From Planctomycetota bacterium (GTDB lineage Bacteria; Planctomycetota; UBA1135; UBA2386): a stretch of DNA of 64,000 bases. The stretch lies in the NCBI GenBank assembly GCA_016795295.1, contig JAEUHP010000171.1, positions 1 through 64,000 on the forward strand, in the 5' to 3' direction. Every line of letters starts with the position of its first letter. The first letter of the stretch is position 1. The notes under the pieces are model-generated. The model saw nothing but the letters and a program-made list of their open reading frames with translations, made no database searches and was not told the DNA's origin. This document shows, piece by piece, positions 17,023-25,957 of the stretch. The translations under genes were made by a program, and so were the position numbers.

Positions 17023-19131
17023 ATGCCTTCCATCCACAGTTTCCTGCCGGGCCTCGCCCTGCTGCTCGCTCTCCTCGCGTCCAGCCTCACCGCCCAGCGG
17101 CCGAAGACCGCGAGCGATGCGCTCGAACGCTGGCAGAAGGTCCAGGACCAACCCGAGGCCGAGCGCAAGCGCGCGGTGCAGGACCTCGGCGACTTCGACA
17201 GCCCGGAGATCACCGCGGCCCTGCTGGCCGAAGCGGAACGCGCCCAGGAGCTGGCCCACGTACAGACCGTGGTGCGCGCACTCGGCAGCAAACCGCGGCC
17301 GGGAGCCGTGCCCGCGCTGCGCAAGGCGTTCCAGCAGGCGAGCAACAACCGCCTGATGGAGAGCGCCGCCGAAGGCCTGGCCAACCAAGGCGATGCCGGC
17401 GTGCAAGCCCTGGGCGAACTGCTCGCCGCCGAACCGAAGGCCGGCACCCGCCGGTTCGCCCTGTGCGACGGCTTGGGCCGCGCCACCGGCGACCGCGCCC
17501 GCGACCTGCTGCTCGGCGAACTCAAACTGGTCGGCGGCCGCGACCGCCTGCCGCTGCTGCGCGCCCTGGCCAACCGCGCCGACGATGCCTTGGTCGACGC
17601 AGCCCGCCTGTCCCTGTGCAGCGACAAGGACGCGCTGGTGGCCGCCACGGCGTTGCGCCAGCTCGCCGACCACCGCCACGCCGAAGCGCAGAACCAGGCC
17701 CGCTTGCTGTTGAAGCGCCTCGGTGCCGATGCCTCCTCCGAGCACTACACCGCAGCCCTGCGCGGCCTCCTGGTGGCGCCCACCACCGCCGAGCCCGAAC
17801 TGGTGCTGGCCGCCGCTGCACGCGCCGAGGATCCGTTCGGCCAGGCACTGGCGCCGGCCTGGGCCGAGGCATTGGGCCACGCGGCGTTCCTGCGCTGGTT
17901 CGTCGACCAGGCCGCCCAGCGCAAGGCCCCAGCCGAACGCACCCTGGCCGCGCAGGTGCTCGGCATGGCCCCCGCCGCGCAGCGGCCCAGCACCGTGCCG
18001 ACGCTGCTGCGCCTGCTGGGCAACAAAGAGATCGAAGTGGTGCGCGCCACCGTGCAGGCCCTGGTCGGCTGCGGTGCCGAAGCCGCCGAGCCACCGCTGC
18101 AGAAGCTGCTGCAAACCGGCGCCGAGTCGCTGCAGCCGATCGCCCTCCACGCGCTGCACGAACTGCAGGGCCGCACCCCGGCGTTCGCCGAACAACTGGT
18201 GCAGCTGGCGACCACCGCCAAGGGCGCCCCCCTGCGCGCCGCTGCGCTGCAGCTGCTGCCGCGGCTGCCCCAACTGGCCCCCGACAGCGCCCTGGCCGCG
18301 GCCACCGGCAACCTCGGCCACGCCGCCTGGCCGGTGCGCAGCGCGGCGATCGACGTGCTGGTGCACCTGCGCCACAAAGAGGCCATCCCCCTGCTGATCG
18401 ACCGCCTCGAAGCCGAACGCGGCCGCCTGCAGCTCGACGTCACCGATGCGCTCTACGAGTTGACGGCGCTGCGCTTCGCCGACGCAACCGCCTGGCGGGC
18501 GTTCTGGGCCCGTGACGGGGCTGGCTTCACCGTGCCGGCATCGCCGAAGCAGAAGGCCAAGGACAAAGCCCGCGAGACTGCGCGCGACAAAGCGCCGCAG
18601 ACGGTCGCCAGCTACTGGAACATTCCCGTGCGCAGCGACCGGGTGGCGTTCGTGGTCGACGTCTCGGGCAGCATGAACCAGCCGTTCGGCACTGGCGGCA
18701 GCACGCGCCTCGACGAAGCGAAGCGCCAGCTGGTGCGGGTGTTCGGCATGCTGCCGGCCAAGGCCAAGGCCAACGTCATCACCTTCGCCACGGGCACCGA
18801 CGCCTGGGCGACCGGCCTGCAGGCGATCGACGACAAGGTGAAGAAGGCGTTCGAGCCCTGGGCCCAGGCCCTCGCCACCAAGGGCGCCACCAACGTGCAC
18901 GCGGGGCTGCAGCGCGCCTTCGCCGATCCGGAAGTCGACACGATCTTCCTGCTCACCGACGGGCAGCCGAGCACCGGCGAGATCGTCGCCACCGACGCGT
19001 TGGCCCGCGCGGTGCAGCAGTGGAATCTCGGCCGCAGCCTGCGCATCCACACGATCGCGCTCGGCGGCAGGAGCGACTTCCTCGAGCGCCTGGCACGCGA
19101 ATCCGGCGGCGAGCACACGGTTGCGCGCTGA
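17023..19131 (+). CDS. Secreted HEAT-repeat and VWA-domain protein
   Basis: 702 residues from 17023 (MPSIHSFLPG), with a signal peptide ending LTAQ; an alternative ATG at 16996 would add nine residues. About 480 residues of HEAT/armadillo-like helical repeats follow, then a basic linker, then a von Willebrand A domain from about residue 530. Its MIDAS motif D546-x-S-G-S is in VVDVSGSMN, with a later LLTDGQPSTGE for the second metal loop. Such proteins bind partners through a metal ion outside the cell. A second gene with the same architecture is at 58424-60139. The upstream ATG overlaps a TAGAAT element, which favours the start chosen. Confidence 0.82.
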   Translation: MPSIHSFLPGLALLLALLASSLTAQRPKTASDALERWQKVQDQPEAERKRAVQDLGDFDSPEITAALLAEAERAQELAHVQTVVRALGSKPRPGAVPALRKAFQQASNNRLMESAAEGLANQGDAGVQALGELLAAEPKAGTRRFALCDGLGRATGDRARDLLLGELKLVGGRDRLPLLRALANRADDALVDAARLSLCSDKDALVAATALRQLADHRHAEAQNQARLLLKRLGADASSEHYTAALRGLLVAPTTAEPELVLAAAARAEDPFGQALAPAWAEALGHAAFLRWFVDQAAQRKAPAERTLAAQVLGMAPAAQRPSTVPTLLRLLGNKEIEVVRATVQALVGCGAEAAEPPLQKLLQTGAESLQPIALHALHELQGRTPAFAEQLVQLATTAKGAPLRAAALQLLPRLPQLAPDSALAAATGNLGHAAWPVRSAAIDVLVHLRHKEAIPLLIDRLEAERGRLQLDVTDALYELTALRFADATAWRAFWARDGAGFTVPASPKQKAKDKARETARDKAPQTVASYWNIPVRSDRVAFVVDVSGSMNQPFGTGGSTRLDEAKRQLVRVFGMLPAKAKANVITFATGTDAWATGLQAIDDKVKKAFEPWAQALATKGATNVHAGLQRAFADPEVDTIFLLTDGQPSTGEIVATDALARAVQQWNLGRSLRIHTIALGGRSDFLERLARESGGEHTVAR

Positions 19132-19183
19132 GCCGAGGCTTCGGGAGCTCCGGCAGGCAACCCCTGCCCGCACGCTACCGATG

Positions 19184-19239
19184 CTGCGCGCCGGCAGGCG
19201 CGCAGCGAGGACCTGAGCAAGGGCGCGCCTACGGCGCGC
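19184..19239. terminator. Two perfect hairpins between convergent genes
   Basis: CTGCGCGCC (19184-19192), GGCA loop, GGCGCGCAG (19197-19205) form a perfect 9-bp stem. A second perfect 7-bp stem, GCGCGCC (19223-19229) with GGCGCGC (19233-19239), lies 17 bp on. They sit between the plus-strand HEAT/VWA gene and the minus-strand porin gene and probably end both transcripts. No U-run follows on either strand. Confidence 0.5.
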
Positions 19240-19245
19240 GCAGGC

Positions 19246-20493
19246 TCAGAACACCACCTGGAAGAACACGCCGAACAGGTTGTTCCAGTCCGAATCGCCG
19301 CCGATCCGGAGCTGCTGGCGCGTCATCTCGAACTGCGTCTTGCAGCTGTGGCCGTGGTAGAAGGCGTTGACGACGGCCGACACCTCGCGGATGCGGGCGT
19401 TCTGGAGGGGCGTGCCGCCGTCCAAAGTGGTTGGGTCGATCTCGTCACCGCGCAGATCGCTGTAGCGCAGACCCACGCCCCAGCGCAGGTCACTGCTGCC
19501 CAGCTTCGGCAGCACGTACATGCCCTGCCCGTAGAAGCCACTGCTGCTGAGGCCGGTGTCGCCCTGCGGCTCGTCGCGGCGGAAGAAGCACTCCGCCTGC
19601 ACGCCGAAGCCGCAACCGAAGTCCCACGCGGTGTTCAGGTTCAGCTGGGTCGCTTCGACATCCGCTTCGTCCTCGACCGGCTTGTTGTTGCCGAACATGC
19701 CGCCGGCACCCACCGTGCCGCGGGTCTTGCCGTCGTTGTTGACGTTGCCCTGCTGCCAGAACTCGCGCAAGTCGCCACCGAACAGGTTGCCGAACACGTC
19801 GTAGGCGACGCTGCCGACGAACGTCAGCTCATTGTCGTCGTTGGCCGACTGGGCCGGCCGGGCCTGACGCAGCGGGCTCACGTCGCCGTTCTGCGCACCG
19901 GCCGTCCAGTGCAACCGGCCGTCGAGGTTGCGCCCGTGCAGCCAGGCACCTTGGTTGCGCTGGCTGGAGAACGCCTGGCTGGTGGTCGAACGGTTGGCGA
20001 AGAAGAACCCGGTGGCGAAGCCAGTGGCTTCGAGGCCCAGGTAGGACTTCGCGAGACCCACGCGCAGGCCGATGGAGTCGTTGCCGTTCTCCAGGAAGTT
20101 CCACTGCGCCCAGGCGTCGAGCACCGGGCCCGTGTCGGCAACCCCATCGACCTCGTCGGCTTCGTCGAACAGCACCGTGCCGCGGTCGGTGTACTCGAGC
20201 TGCAGGAAGTACTGGATGCTCCGGCGGAACACATGGCCGCGCAGGGCGCTGCGGGCGCGCGTCAGGTCGAAGTCGTTGGTGTCTTCGCCGTCACCCATCC
20301 GGCCGTACTGCCAACCCGCTTGGGCGTAGTTGAGCAGCGTCAAGGAGAATGCCTCACCGGCATCGAACGTGAGACCCCTGCCGGGCGTGTAGCTGGTGTC
20401 GAGCTTGACACCGCTGGGGGCGCCGTCTTGGGCAACGGCGAGGGACGCGAGGACAGCAACGGCCAGGATACGGGAACCGAGGTGGTTGGTCAT
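19246..20493 (-). CDS. Outer-membrane porin of the phosphate-selective (OprO/OprP) type
   Basis: 415 residues starting MTNHLGSRIL with a signal peptide ending VAQ. The mature protein begins VKLDTSYTPGRGLTFDAGEAFSL and shows the Porin_O_P pattern: alternating short beta strands, DFDLTRARSALRGHVF and FLQLEYTDRG, DAWAQWNFL, RVGLAKSYLG, and a C-terminal strand ending in aromatic FFQVVF, the usual barrel-assembly signal. It would form an anion-selective or polymer channel. An outer membrane with a beta-barrel fits the lpxA and BamE-like genes in the window. The upstream region carries DnaA-box-like sites. Confidence 0.85.
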   Translation of the reverse strand: MTNHLGSRILAVAVLASLAVAQDGAPSGVKLDTSYTPGRGLTFDAGEAFSLTLLNYAQAGWQYGRMGDGEDTNDFDLTRARSALRGHVFRRSIQYFLQLEYTDRGTVLFDEADEVDGVADTGPVLDAWAQWNFLENGNDSIGLRVGLAKSYLGLEATGFATGFFFANRSTTSQAFSSQRNQGAWLHGRNLDGRLHWTAGAQNGDVSPLRQARPAQSANDDNELTFVGSVAYDVFGNLFGGDLREFWQQGNVNNDGKTRGTVGAGGMFGNNKPVEDEADVEATQLNLNTAWDFGCGFGVQAECFFRRDEPQGDTGLSSSGFYGQGMYVLPKLGSSDLRWGVGLRYSDLRGDEIDPTTLDGGTPLQNARIREVSAVVNAFYHGHSCKTQFEMTRQQLRIGGDSDWNNLFGVFFQVVF

Positions 20494-20619
20494 GCTTGTC
20501 GGGTTGCTCCCCGAAGGGAGTGGGTTTGGAAGACGAACCCGTCCAGGTGCGGCCGGCCGCAATGCGGTCCGCCGCGCGAGAACGAGGAAGTGCCCATGGT
20601 AAGGCACCCCCCCGAGGCG

Positions 20620-20660
20620 CTTTCCACCTCTTTCCACATCAATCTACGAACTTATCCACA
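20620..20660. promoter_or_regulatory. DnaA-box-like cluster in an AT-richer intergenic patch
   Basis: TTATCCACA at 20652-20660 is a perfect match to the consensus DnaA box. CTTTCCACC (20620-20628) and CTTTCCACA (20630-20638) precede it as a 10-bp-spaced direct repeat with partial matches. They lie in the divergent region between the porin and GH2 genes, locally much richer in A+T than the surroundings. This may be a DnaA-controlled promoter region or a site for another regulator. No dnaA, dnaN or other origin marker is nearby, so it is not called an origin. Confidence 0.4.
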
Positions 20661-20759
20661 TACACAATCCGACGGCGCCGTAGCCGGCCTGGGCAGCACC
20701 ATCCAGGAGAAACGGTGCACCGAAGCCTGAGGACCCAGGCCTGACAACCCACCCACCCC

Positions 20760-20765
20760 TATCCT
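20760..20765 (+). promoter_or_regulatory. TANNNT -10-like element of the GH2 gene
   Basis: TATCCT ends 6 nt before the ATG at 20772, the same geometry as 14864-14869. No Shine-Dalgarno is present. A leaderless message is likely. Confidence 0.45.
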
Positions 20766-20771
20766 GTCCGG

Positions 20772-23700
20772 ATGCGCTGCCTCCTCCCCCTGCTTCCCGT
20801 GGCGCTGTGCGCCCCTGGCTTGGCGGCCCAGGAACGCCTGCCTCTGCGCGACGGCTGGACGATCACCGCCGAAGGCCTTGCCGGCGCCGAGCCACGTCCC
20901 GTGACGCTGCCGCACACCTTCGAAGACGTGTTCGGCTCGCAGTTCGACGGCGTGGCCAGGTACCGACTGCGCTTGCCCCTGCCCGCCGCACGCCGCGCCG
21001 CCGTGCGCGTCGAGTTCGCCGGGGTCGCGACCCATGCCACGGTGTTCTGCAACGGCCAGCCCGTGGCCGAACACCTGGGCGGCTGGACGCCATTCCGCGC
21101 CGACCTGACCGCGGCGCTGCGCTGGAACGGCGAAGACGTGCTCGAAGTGCGCGTCGACGAGCGGGTGGGCCACAACACCCAAGGCTTCCTGCCGATCGTG
21201 CAACCACACTTCGGCGGCATCTGGCAGGGTGTCACCCTCTGCCTCGACGACGGGCCGGTGCTGGACCACCTGGCGGCTTTCTGGTTCGGCAGCGCCGACG
21301 GCGTACTGCGCTACCAGTTCGCCGCGCTGCCGCCGAGCGCCGAGGGACTGCAGCTCGAACTGCACGTGCTCGACGGCGGCAAGACGGTGGCGAGCACCAC
21401 CGTGCCGTTCGCTGCTGCAACCGCGGTGCAAGGCGAACTGACCGTTCCCGGGGCCGCGCCGTGGTCGCCGCACGACCCGCACCTGTACACCGTGCAAGCC
21501 CGCCTGCTCGCGGGCGAAGTCGAGCGCGACCGCATCCAGGGCCGAGTCGGGTTCCGCACCCTGGCCGCGGACGGCACCCGGATCACCTGGAACGGCGCGC
21601 CGCTGCAACTGCGCGGCGTGCTGCACTGGGGCTACGCACCGCCCCACTTCGCCCCACCGAACGACCGCGAGTTCTGGCGGCGGCAGCTGCGCGACTTCCA
21701 GAGCCTCGGTTTCAACTGCCTGAAGTGCTGCCTGTGGGTGCCGCCGCGCTGCGTGTACGAACTGTGCGACGAACTCGGCATGCTGGTGTGGCAGGAGTAT
21801 CCCACTTGGCATCCGCGCATGGACCAGGCGCACCAGGCCGAACTGCTGCGCGAATACGGCGAGTTCTTCGGCCACGACCGCAACCACCCGTCGGTCGCGT
21901 TCCGCAGCATCACCTGCGAGACCGGGCACGGCGCGGACTTCGCGGTGGTGAAGGCGCTGTTCGACGCGTGCAAGGCAGCGGTGCCGAACACGCTGGTGGT
22001 CGACGACAGTTCGTGGATCGGCTGGCAGCGCATCACGGATTTCTGGGACGAACACCCCTACGGCAACAACTCGTGGCTGCCCGGACGCCTCGCCGACTTC
22101 CGTCGGCACCTGGCGGAGAAAGGGCAGAAGCCACTGCTGCTCGGCGAGTGCATCGCCGCCGACACCTGGCTGCCGAGCGACCGCTGGCGCGCGCAGCACG
22201 GCAGCGAGGTGCGCTGGTGGCAGCCGAGCTGCTGGCAGTCGCAACTGGAGTTCGAGACGTGGCTCGGCGGGCGATTCGGCCCCGCCACACTGGCGTCGCT
22301 GCTGCCGCTGTCGCTCGACTTCGGCCTGCGCAACCGGCAGTTCCAGATCGAGCAACTGCGGCTCGGCATTCCCGACGCCGGCTACGTGGTGTCGGTGGCG
22401 CGCGACATCCCCAAGTGCCGCATGGGCCTCTACGACGAGCATGACCAGCTCAAGTGGCCAGCCAGTGCGTGGGCCTGGCACGGCAACACCATGCTGTGCC
22501 TGGACCTCGGCGGCGCGCGCCGCGCACTCGACCCCGGGGAACTCGAGGTGCCGGTGCGCATCAGCCACTACGGCCGCGGCGCCGTGCGCGGCCGCCTGCA
22601 GCTCGCGTGCCCGCAGCTCCACGTGCGCACGTCGTTCGAGGTCGACCTGGCACCCGGCACCGTCAGCGAACCGTTCGTGCTGCGCCTGCCCGAAGCCGCG
22701 ACCACACTCGAACGGGTGCGGATCACCGCCCAGCTCACCGACAGCCACCCGGCGCAGAGCCACTGGGATCTCTGGCGGGTGCCGGCGTGGCGCGACGCGG
22801 GAGACCGCAGCGTGCTCGAAGTCGACCGCCTGACGCCCGAAGTGCTGGCCCTGCTCGAACAGGGCGCCCGGGTGCTGCTGCACGCCGGTGACCGTCCAGG
22901 CTCGCTGCGCACCGAGGGCATGTGGTTTCTGAAAGGTGCGCCGTTCGCGCCGCCGCACCCCTGCCACACGCGCCTGCCGCGCGAACTCTTGTGTGAGCTG
23001 GCGTCGTTCGATCTCGAATCGGGGCGCACGCTGCCTTGGGACCTGCTGCGCGCGGAATTCGAGCCGATCCTGGCGTTCTGGGAGACGCACGACATCGACC
23101 AGGTGCGCGCGCACCTGCTGGCCGGCGAGACGCGGGTCGGCAAGGGCCGCTTGCTCGCCACCACGCTGCGGCTCGACGGCGCACCACACGCACTCGGCAG
23201 CTACGTCGCCCACCAACTGCGCGAGCACCTGCGCACGGGGCATGAACCGCACACGGCCCTCGCCCCGGCAACCCTCGCCGCGCTGCGCGCGAAGTTGGCC
23301 GAGAAAGTGCGCGATCTGCCGGTGTGGCGGTTCCGCACCGATCCCGAGGACCAGGGACGCGCCGGCGGCTGGATGGCGTCCGACTTCGACACCAGTGGCC
23401 CCGAGTGGCGCGACCTGAAGGCCGGTTCGCACTGGGAGAACCAGGCCGAGGACCTGAAGCACTACACCGGCGTGGCCTGGTATCGGGTGACGGTCGAAGT
23501 GCCGCAGGACTGGGCCGGGCTGCCGGTGCGCGCGGTGTTCGACGGCGTCGACGATTCGTTCGAACTGTGGGTCGACGGCGCACCTGCCGGCACGTTCGGC
23601 GACGCCGCGACCAAGCATTCGATCTGGCTCGAACGGCAGGTTGCCGAGCTCGGCGAACGGCTGCCCCCCGGCCCCCACACCCTGACGCTGCGCGTGGTCG

Positions 23701-23783
23701 ACCACGCCGGGGCCGGCGGGCTGTGGAAGCCGGTGTTCTTGACCACCGGGCCCACCGACGCGCGCAGCCGGCTCCTGCACTGA
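20772..23783 (+). CDS. Exported glycoside hydrolase family 2-like protein
   Basis: 1,003 residues with a signal peptide (to about LAAQE). The order is a GH2 jelly-roll sugar-binding domain (~25-180), an immunoglobulin-like domain (~185-275), a TIM barrel (~280-580, from LRGVLHWGYAPPHF) and a long C-terminal region including a second jelly roll (~860-1000). The predicted acid/base is E383 in NHPSVAFRSITCE, and LLLGE (E459) is a plausible nucleophile. In most GH2 enzymes the acid/base is preceded by Asn (NE); here it is Cys. It would trim glycosides in the periplasm or outside. Substrate unknown; galactosidase, mannosidase or glucuronidase are all possible. Confidence 0.8.
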   Translation: MRCLLPLLPVALCAPGLAAQERLPLRDGWTITAEGLAGAEPRPVTLPHTFEDVFGSQFDGVARYRLRLPLPAARRAAVRVEFAGVATHATVFCNGQPVAEHLGGWTPFRADLTAALRWNGEDVLEVRVDERVGHNTQGFLPIVQPHFGGIWQGVTLCLDDGPVLDHLAAFWFGSADGVLRYQFAALPPSAEGLQLELHVLDGGKTVASTTVPFAAATAVQGELTVPGAAPWSPHDPHLYTVQARLLAGEVERDRIQGRVGFRTLAADGTRITWNGAPLQLRGVLHWGYAPPHFAPPNDREFWRRQLRDFQSLGFNCLKCCLWVPPRCVYELCDELGMLVWQEYPTWHPRMDQAHQAELLREYGEFFGHDRNHPSVAFRSITCETGHGADFAVVKALFDACKAAVPNTLVVDDSSWIGWQRITDFWDEHPYGNNSWLPGRLADFRRHLAEKGQKPLLLGECIAADTWLPSDRWRAQHGSEVRWWQPSCWQSQLEFETWLGGRFGPATLASLLPLSLDFGLRNRQFQIEQLRLGIPDAGYVVSVARDIPKCRMGLYDEHDQLKWPASAWAWHGNTMLCLDLGGARRALDPGELEVPVRISHYGRGAVRGRLQLACPQLHVRTSFEVDLAPGTVSEPFVLRLPEAATTLERVRITAQLTDSHPAQSHWDLWRVPAWRDAGDRSVLEVDRLTPEVLALLEQGARVLLHAGDRPGSLRTEGMWFLKGAPFAPPHPCHTRLPRELLCELASFDLESGRTLPWDLLRAEFEPILAFWETHDIDQVRAHLLAGETRVGKGRLLATTLRLDGAPHALGSYVAHQLREHLRTGHEPHTALAPATLAALRAKLAEKVRDLPVWRFRTDPEDQGRAGGWMASDFDTSGPEWRDLKAGSHWENQAEDLKHYTGVAWYRVTVEVPQDWAGLPVRAVFDGVDDSFELWVDGAPAGTFGDAATKHSIWLERQVAELGERLPPGPHTLTLRVVDHAGAGGLWKPVFLTTGPTDARSRLLH

Positions 23784-23793
23784 GCCACGCCGC

Positions 23794-25854
23794 TCACTCC
23801 AGTCGGAACTGCAGCCGCTTGGCCTGCCGCAGCACCACGCCGGCATCCATGTCGAAGTCGCAGAGGCGCACGGCGAAATAGACCGAACGCGAGCCGTCGC
23901 GGTGTTCGTCCACCGCCCATTTGCCGTCCCAGCCGAGCGGCGCCGGCGGCCGGGCCACCGCCACCACCTTGTCCACCACACGCTTGGTGCGCACTTCGAC
24001 CGTGAACAGCAGGTCGTCGCGGTTGCGCCGGTGTTCGCCGTCCCAACTGCAATCGACGCCGACCCCGGCACCGCGCCAGGTGGTGATGCTCGGACCGAGT
24101 GTGTAGTTCCAGTCCGGCACCACGCATGCGGCCACCGGCCACCACTCGGCGGGCGCGTGCACCGTGATCTCGTTGCCGCGCAACTCGGCACGCGCCGGCA
24201 ACACCCGCGGGGCGGCCGGCACGCGCAGCACGAACGCCGGATCGCCATAGCAGGCGGCGTTGTAGTACTGGTAGCGGTGCAGGCCACGCTCGGTTTCCCC
24301 GCGGGCCTGCAGCAACGCCTGCACACGATTCAGGGCGTGGCGGTGGGCGCGGCCGAGCGGCTGCCCGGCCAGCAGCGCATGCCAGAACTCACTGCGGTAG
24401 AACTCGCTCTGGCCCACCGCACGCCGCACGTTGCCGACGAACGCCACCGCGCCATTGCGCAACAGCCGCAGCGCCACCGACCGGTGCTCCGGATCCTGGT
24501 CGAGCGCCGCGGCGCTGCAGCCCGAGGACTCGACGACACACGGCGCCAGCAGCACCTTGGCATCGTGCTTCGCCGTGGTCCCGAGTTCGAGCCAGGAGGA
24601 ATGGGAACCGTGGACCAGCACGCGCGCCGCGGCGAGCGGCGACGTCGCGTCGAACGGCTGCCCGCCCGGGTGCAGCGTCGGAGCTGCGAACCCATGGTTC
24701 TGCAACAGTGGCGCGGCGGCGCGTTCCCACTCGGCCATCGCCCAGGCGCTGTCGCTGCCGTCTGGCAGCAACCACTCGTAGGCGAGGTTCCGCGCCGCCT
24801 GCAGGAGGCCGGCGTGGCCGTCCTCGGCGACGAAGCGCGCGAACGCCACTTCGACGAACGGATCCGCGTCGGTGTCGCCGTAGCGCAGATCCGACGGCGG
24901 GTCGGTGTCGATGCCTTCGCCGGACGGCACCACGAAACTCGGCAGCAGCTCCGGCATCGCGCACAGAGACAGCAATTCCGGCTCGGCACCGAGCGACTTG
25001 CGGAACCCCGCCAGCGCCGCGCGCGCCGCGTCGGCGCTGGCCGGCGGCGTGTCGGCCGTGCCGAGCGGCACCACAGCACCGCCGCGTCCCGCAGCCAGCA
25101 CCGCGGCCGCCAGCGACAGTTTGCGCACCTGGCCGCAGCCGCGGTCGGCCGGCACCGCCGCGGCGAGGTAGTCCACCGGCAGGTCGTGCCGACGCAGCCA
25201 GCGCGCCGCTTCGGCCGGCGTGCGCAGGGCTTCGCTGGTGGCGGCCGCCAAGGTCGGGCGCGCCTTGCCGAAGTCGCCGACCAGCAGCAGCGAACGGGTG
25301 CCGCGGGCCGTGAGCACGGCACGGGCGGCGGCGGTCAGGCCTTCGGCACCGGCGAACAGCAGCGGTGCACGGCAGCGGGTCGCCACCACCGCGCCGACCA
25401 GCGCCGCCGCGTAGTCGGCCGCTGGCACCACCACGGCCCGCGCACCGGGCGGCATGCGCAGAGCGAAGTCCGCCGCGGCGTGGTCCGCGTCGTCGACGGG
25501 CAGCCGTTCGCCAGGAATGCCGGCGATCGCCAGTTCGGCCGGAGCCGCGCCGAGCCACAGCAGGCGCGGCGGCTGCAAGCGGCGCACGAAATCGACCTGT
25601 TCGGGTGTGGGCACGCCGTGCTCGGGCACGGCGAGCACCAGCGGTGCACCGCCGTGCTGTGCCGCCGCCACCGGCAGCGCGGCGAGCAGGGCCAGGTCCT
25701 GCCAGGCAGCCGCAGCCGGCAGCGCAACCACCCACAGTGGGCCGCGCGCCGCGGTTTTTGGCGCCACCTGCGGTGCGGCCTGGGATGCCGCCTGGGCCAT
25801 CGCGCCGGCGAGTGTGGCACCCAGGCCGAGGGCGAAGGCGGCAACGCGGCGCAT
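23794..25854 (-). CDS. Gingipain-like (peptidase C25, clan CD) exported protein
   Basis: 686 residues from MRRVAAFALG, with a signal peptide ending MAQ. The middle carries features of the C25 fold: SDLRYGDTDADPFVEVAFARF (like the gingipain D-G-D-x-x-P-D-I-A-V-GR strand), VLVHGSHSSW with a candidate catalytic His (about 415 or 418), and LLAPCVVESSGCSAAA with candidate Cys 439 or 446, followed by ALRLLRNGAVAFVGNVRRAV and YYNAACYGDPAFVLRV. The last ~140 residues form a beta-rich domain. It would act outside the cytoplasm as a cysteine peptidase. Assignment is from motif order only. It converges on the GH2 gene with 10 bp between stops. Confidence 0.55.
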   Translation of the reverse strand: MRRVAAFALGLGATLAGAMAQAASQAAPQVAPKTAARGPLWVVALPAAAAWQDLALLAALPVAAAQHGGAPLVLAVPEHGVPTPEQVDFVRRLQPPRLLWLGAAPAELAIAGIPGERLPVDDADHAAADFALRMPPGARAVVVPAADYAAALVGAVVATRCRAPLLFAGAEGLTAAARAVLTARGTRSLLLVGDFGKARPTLAAATSEALRTPAEAARWLRRHDLPVDYLAAAVPADRGCGQVRKLSLAAAVLAAGRGGAVVPLGTADTPPASADAARAALAGFRKSLGAEPELLSLCAMPELLPSFVVPSGEGIDTDPPSDLRYGDTDADPFVEVAFARFVAEDGHAGLLQAARNLAYEWLLPDGSDSAWAMAEWERAAAPLLQNHGFAAPTLHPGGQPFDATSPLAAARVLVHGSHSSWLELGTTAKHDAKVLLAPCVVESSGCSAAALDQDPEHRSVALRLLRNGAVAFVGNVRRAVGQSEFYRSEFWHALLAGQPLGRAHRHALNRVQALLQARGETERGLHRYQYYNAACYGDPAFVLRVPAAPRVLPARAELRGNEITVHAPAEWWPVAACVVPDWNYTLGPSITTWRGAGVGVDCSWDGEHRRNRDDLLFTVEVRTKRVVDKVVAVARPPAPLGWDGKWAVDEHRDGSRSVYFAVRLCDFDMDAGVVLRQAKRLQFRLE

Positions 25855-25915
25855 TCGCGCAGTAGAGCCGAGTGCACCTGCCAACGCAGCCAGGAAGTCT
25901 TTAGCCAGACTTATT

Positions 25916-25942
25916 CTGCGGTTGTAACCGCAGTTTTTCTTT
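25916..25942 (+). terminator. Intrinsic-terminator-like hairpin with T-run
   Basis: CTGCGGTT (25916-25923), GT, AACCGCAG (25926-25933) form a perfect 8-bp stem directly followed by TTTTTCTTT. This is the only classical stem plus U-run noticed in the window. It points along the plus strand, where no protein gene ends nearby, so it may end a short untranslated transcript or antisense RNA. On the minus strand it would lie in the 5' leader of the gingipain-like gene. Confidence 0.5.
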
Positions 25943-25957
25943 GGTTACGATCCCATC

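Noticed and set aside
19139-19245. Repeat family or CRISPR-like array in the porin/HEAT intergenic
   Set aside because: The two palindromes are different from each other, so this is better explained as bidirectional termination.
20620-20660. Replication origin at the DnaA-box-like cluster
   Set aside because: Only one perfect box, and no dnaA, dnaN, gyrB, rnpA or parAB gene nearby.
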